This document shows, one piece after another, positions 62,922-64,000 of a stretch of 64,000 nt of DNA (its first letter is position 1; the number at the start of each line of letters is the position of its first letter). Under the pieces are notes generated by a model that saw nothing but the letters and a program-made list of their open reading frames with translations, did not search any database and was not told the DNA's origin. The translations under genes were made by a program, and so were the position numbers. Source of the stretch: Pomphorhynchus laevis (taxonomy: Eukaryota > Acanthocephala > Palaeacanthocephala > Echinorhynchida > Pomphorhynchidae); assembly GCA_012934845.2 (NCBI GenBank), contig WNNJ02003677.1, positions 62,001 through 126,000 of the forward strand, in the 5' to 3' direction.

Positions 62922-64000
62922 TTTTATTTATATGAATATATTAATTAAAAATTATAATTTAAATTGGAATTTATAATTATGAATGTATTTGTGATATAAA
63001 AAGAGTATAATAATTATAAATTAAAATTTAATATTAAAACTTTTATAATGTATAAAACTGAAATATACAAATATAAAATGTATTTCATTTTTTATATTGT
63101 TTTATATAACAAATCTATTATCTAATTATTATCACAAATCTATTTGAAAAATTAATATTATATTACATTTCAAATGTGCAAGTGTGATATTTTAAAATGA
63201 TGATTTACAAATATAACTTAATTTTCAATGTTTCATAATCCTATCTAATTGATCGACGATGAGGTAAGCGGTACAATCTAGGATTCTTAACTACGATAGA
63301 TCGACTGATAGAAGTGTTGCAATGTTGAAGCAGCTTGGAATTTTACTTTAAATCAAGATTAGTAAATGTTCTAATTTTCCTTATATCATAGAGAACTAAT
63401 CAAACAAAAAATACACTTTAAGAATCATGTTTATAATTCCTATGAAAAAATTTTCGATCCTTGTTTGAATACAGTATTATCTGTTGCGTTAATCTCTTTG
63501 TCGAGTTAAAGCAAATATCTATATTTGCATTCTTGTAAAATGACAACCCTGTGTGAATGACTGAATCCATTAATAAGATTTATGGTCATCTGAAGTAAGC
63601 ATGTAAGACAAACGTGAAACTTCAAAGCCTTTGAAAATTACCTTGTGCATGAAAAGTGTTCTTTCGAATCAAAGATTACAGAAAATTGTATAAGAGCATT
63701 AACACGTTCTATTTTAAGTTCTTCCGATGAAGAACTGTTTTAATCGACAGCAAGCACTATTCTCGGAAATGAACTGAAATTAATTGTTTAGCATGTTTGA
63801 CATAAAAATTGCAAAATTTACGATCAACAATAATGAATTATTTAGTATATAATATGTGCATCGGAAGTGATACAAATACCAAATGTCTTAATTATACAGC
63901 ATAAAATAGGTAATGTATTTCTTTAACGTAAATTTGTTTGACTTTAAACAAAAATACAAGAAATAAAGCAAGAATATGCGGCATCAAGATGACTCATCGT
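62922..64000. other. AT-rich, no gene seen
   Basis: The right end of the window. From 63240 on the composition is slightly richer in G and C, but I find no coding frame or known repeat. Confidence 0.4.

Overview
This is nuclear DNA of an animal with an AT-rich, gene-poor and transposon-rich genome. The evidence is one clear nuclear gene for a mitochondrial ribosomal protein (uL3m), one clear glycogen-targeting subunit of protein phosphatase 1, a 47-base intron, and many animal-type retroelements: LINEs, Ty3/gypsy elements and Penelope-like elements. Both recognised genes have uninterrupted reading frames. Tiny introns and high AT fit several small-bodied invertebrate lineages. I see nothing that fixes the phylum.

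Layout. 1-9.2 kb holds a few exon-like pieces: an exon at 728-948 on the minus strand, and the last two exons of a CCHC zinc-knuckle protein at 3308-3886. They sit in a field of 5'-truncated tails of one Penelope-like element. 9.3-22.6 kb mixes LINE debris with single-copy-looking material: the PP1 glycogen-targeting gene (10926-11582, minus), a duplicated terminal exon (12299-12693, minus; its sister ends at base 44), and two unidentified minus-strand exons near 14.1-14.5 and 16.2-16.6 kb. 22.7-26.0 kb is a long CR1/L2-like LINE with an intact reverse transcriptase but a frameshifted endonuclease. The uL3m gene follows at 26979-28109. 28.3-37.2 kb is LINE on LINE, including a copy whose 5' part is inverted as in twin priming, and a long R1/I-like element.

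37.6-49.8 kb contains remnants of a LINE group ending in a nuclease-like domain, one of them split by a 2.0-kb gypsy derivative with 98-bp LTRs. It also contains a second, internally deleted copy of the 23-kb LINE, and a complete but mutated 3.95-kb gypsy element with 84-bp LTRs and a 5-bp target duplication. Directly after the 5' LTR of each gypsy element lies a 14-base stretch exactly complementary to a segment of that element's own LTR. The two 14-mers differ, which points to self-primed reverse transcription rather than tRNA priming.

49.8-54.1 kb is a 4.3-kb satellite (13-mer, then 14-mer) with almost no C on the plus strand. 55.0-61.1 kb is a Penelope-like element on the minus strand with its GIY-YIG endonuclease upstream of the reverse transcriptase (Naiad-like order), split by 2.9 kb of other LINE debris. 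Its tail carries an H-type pseudoknot that recurs in several truncated tails elsewhere in the window. The last 3 kb is AT-rich and shows only a short 14-bp tandem repeat.
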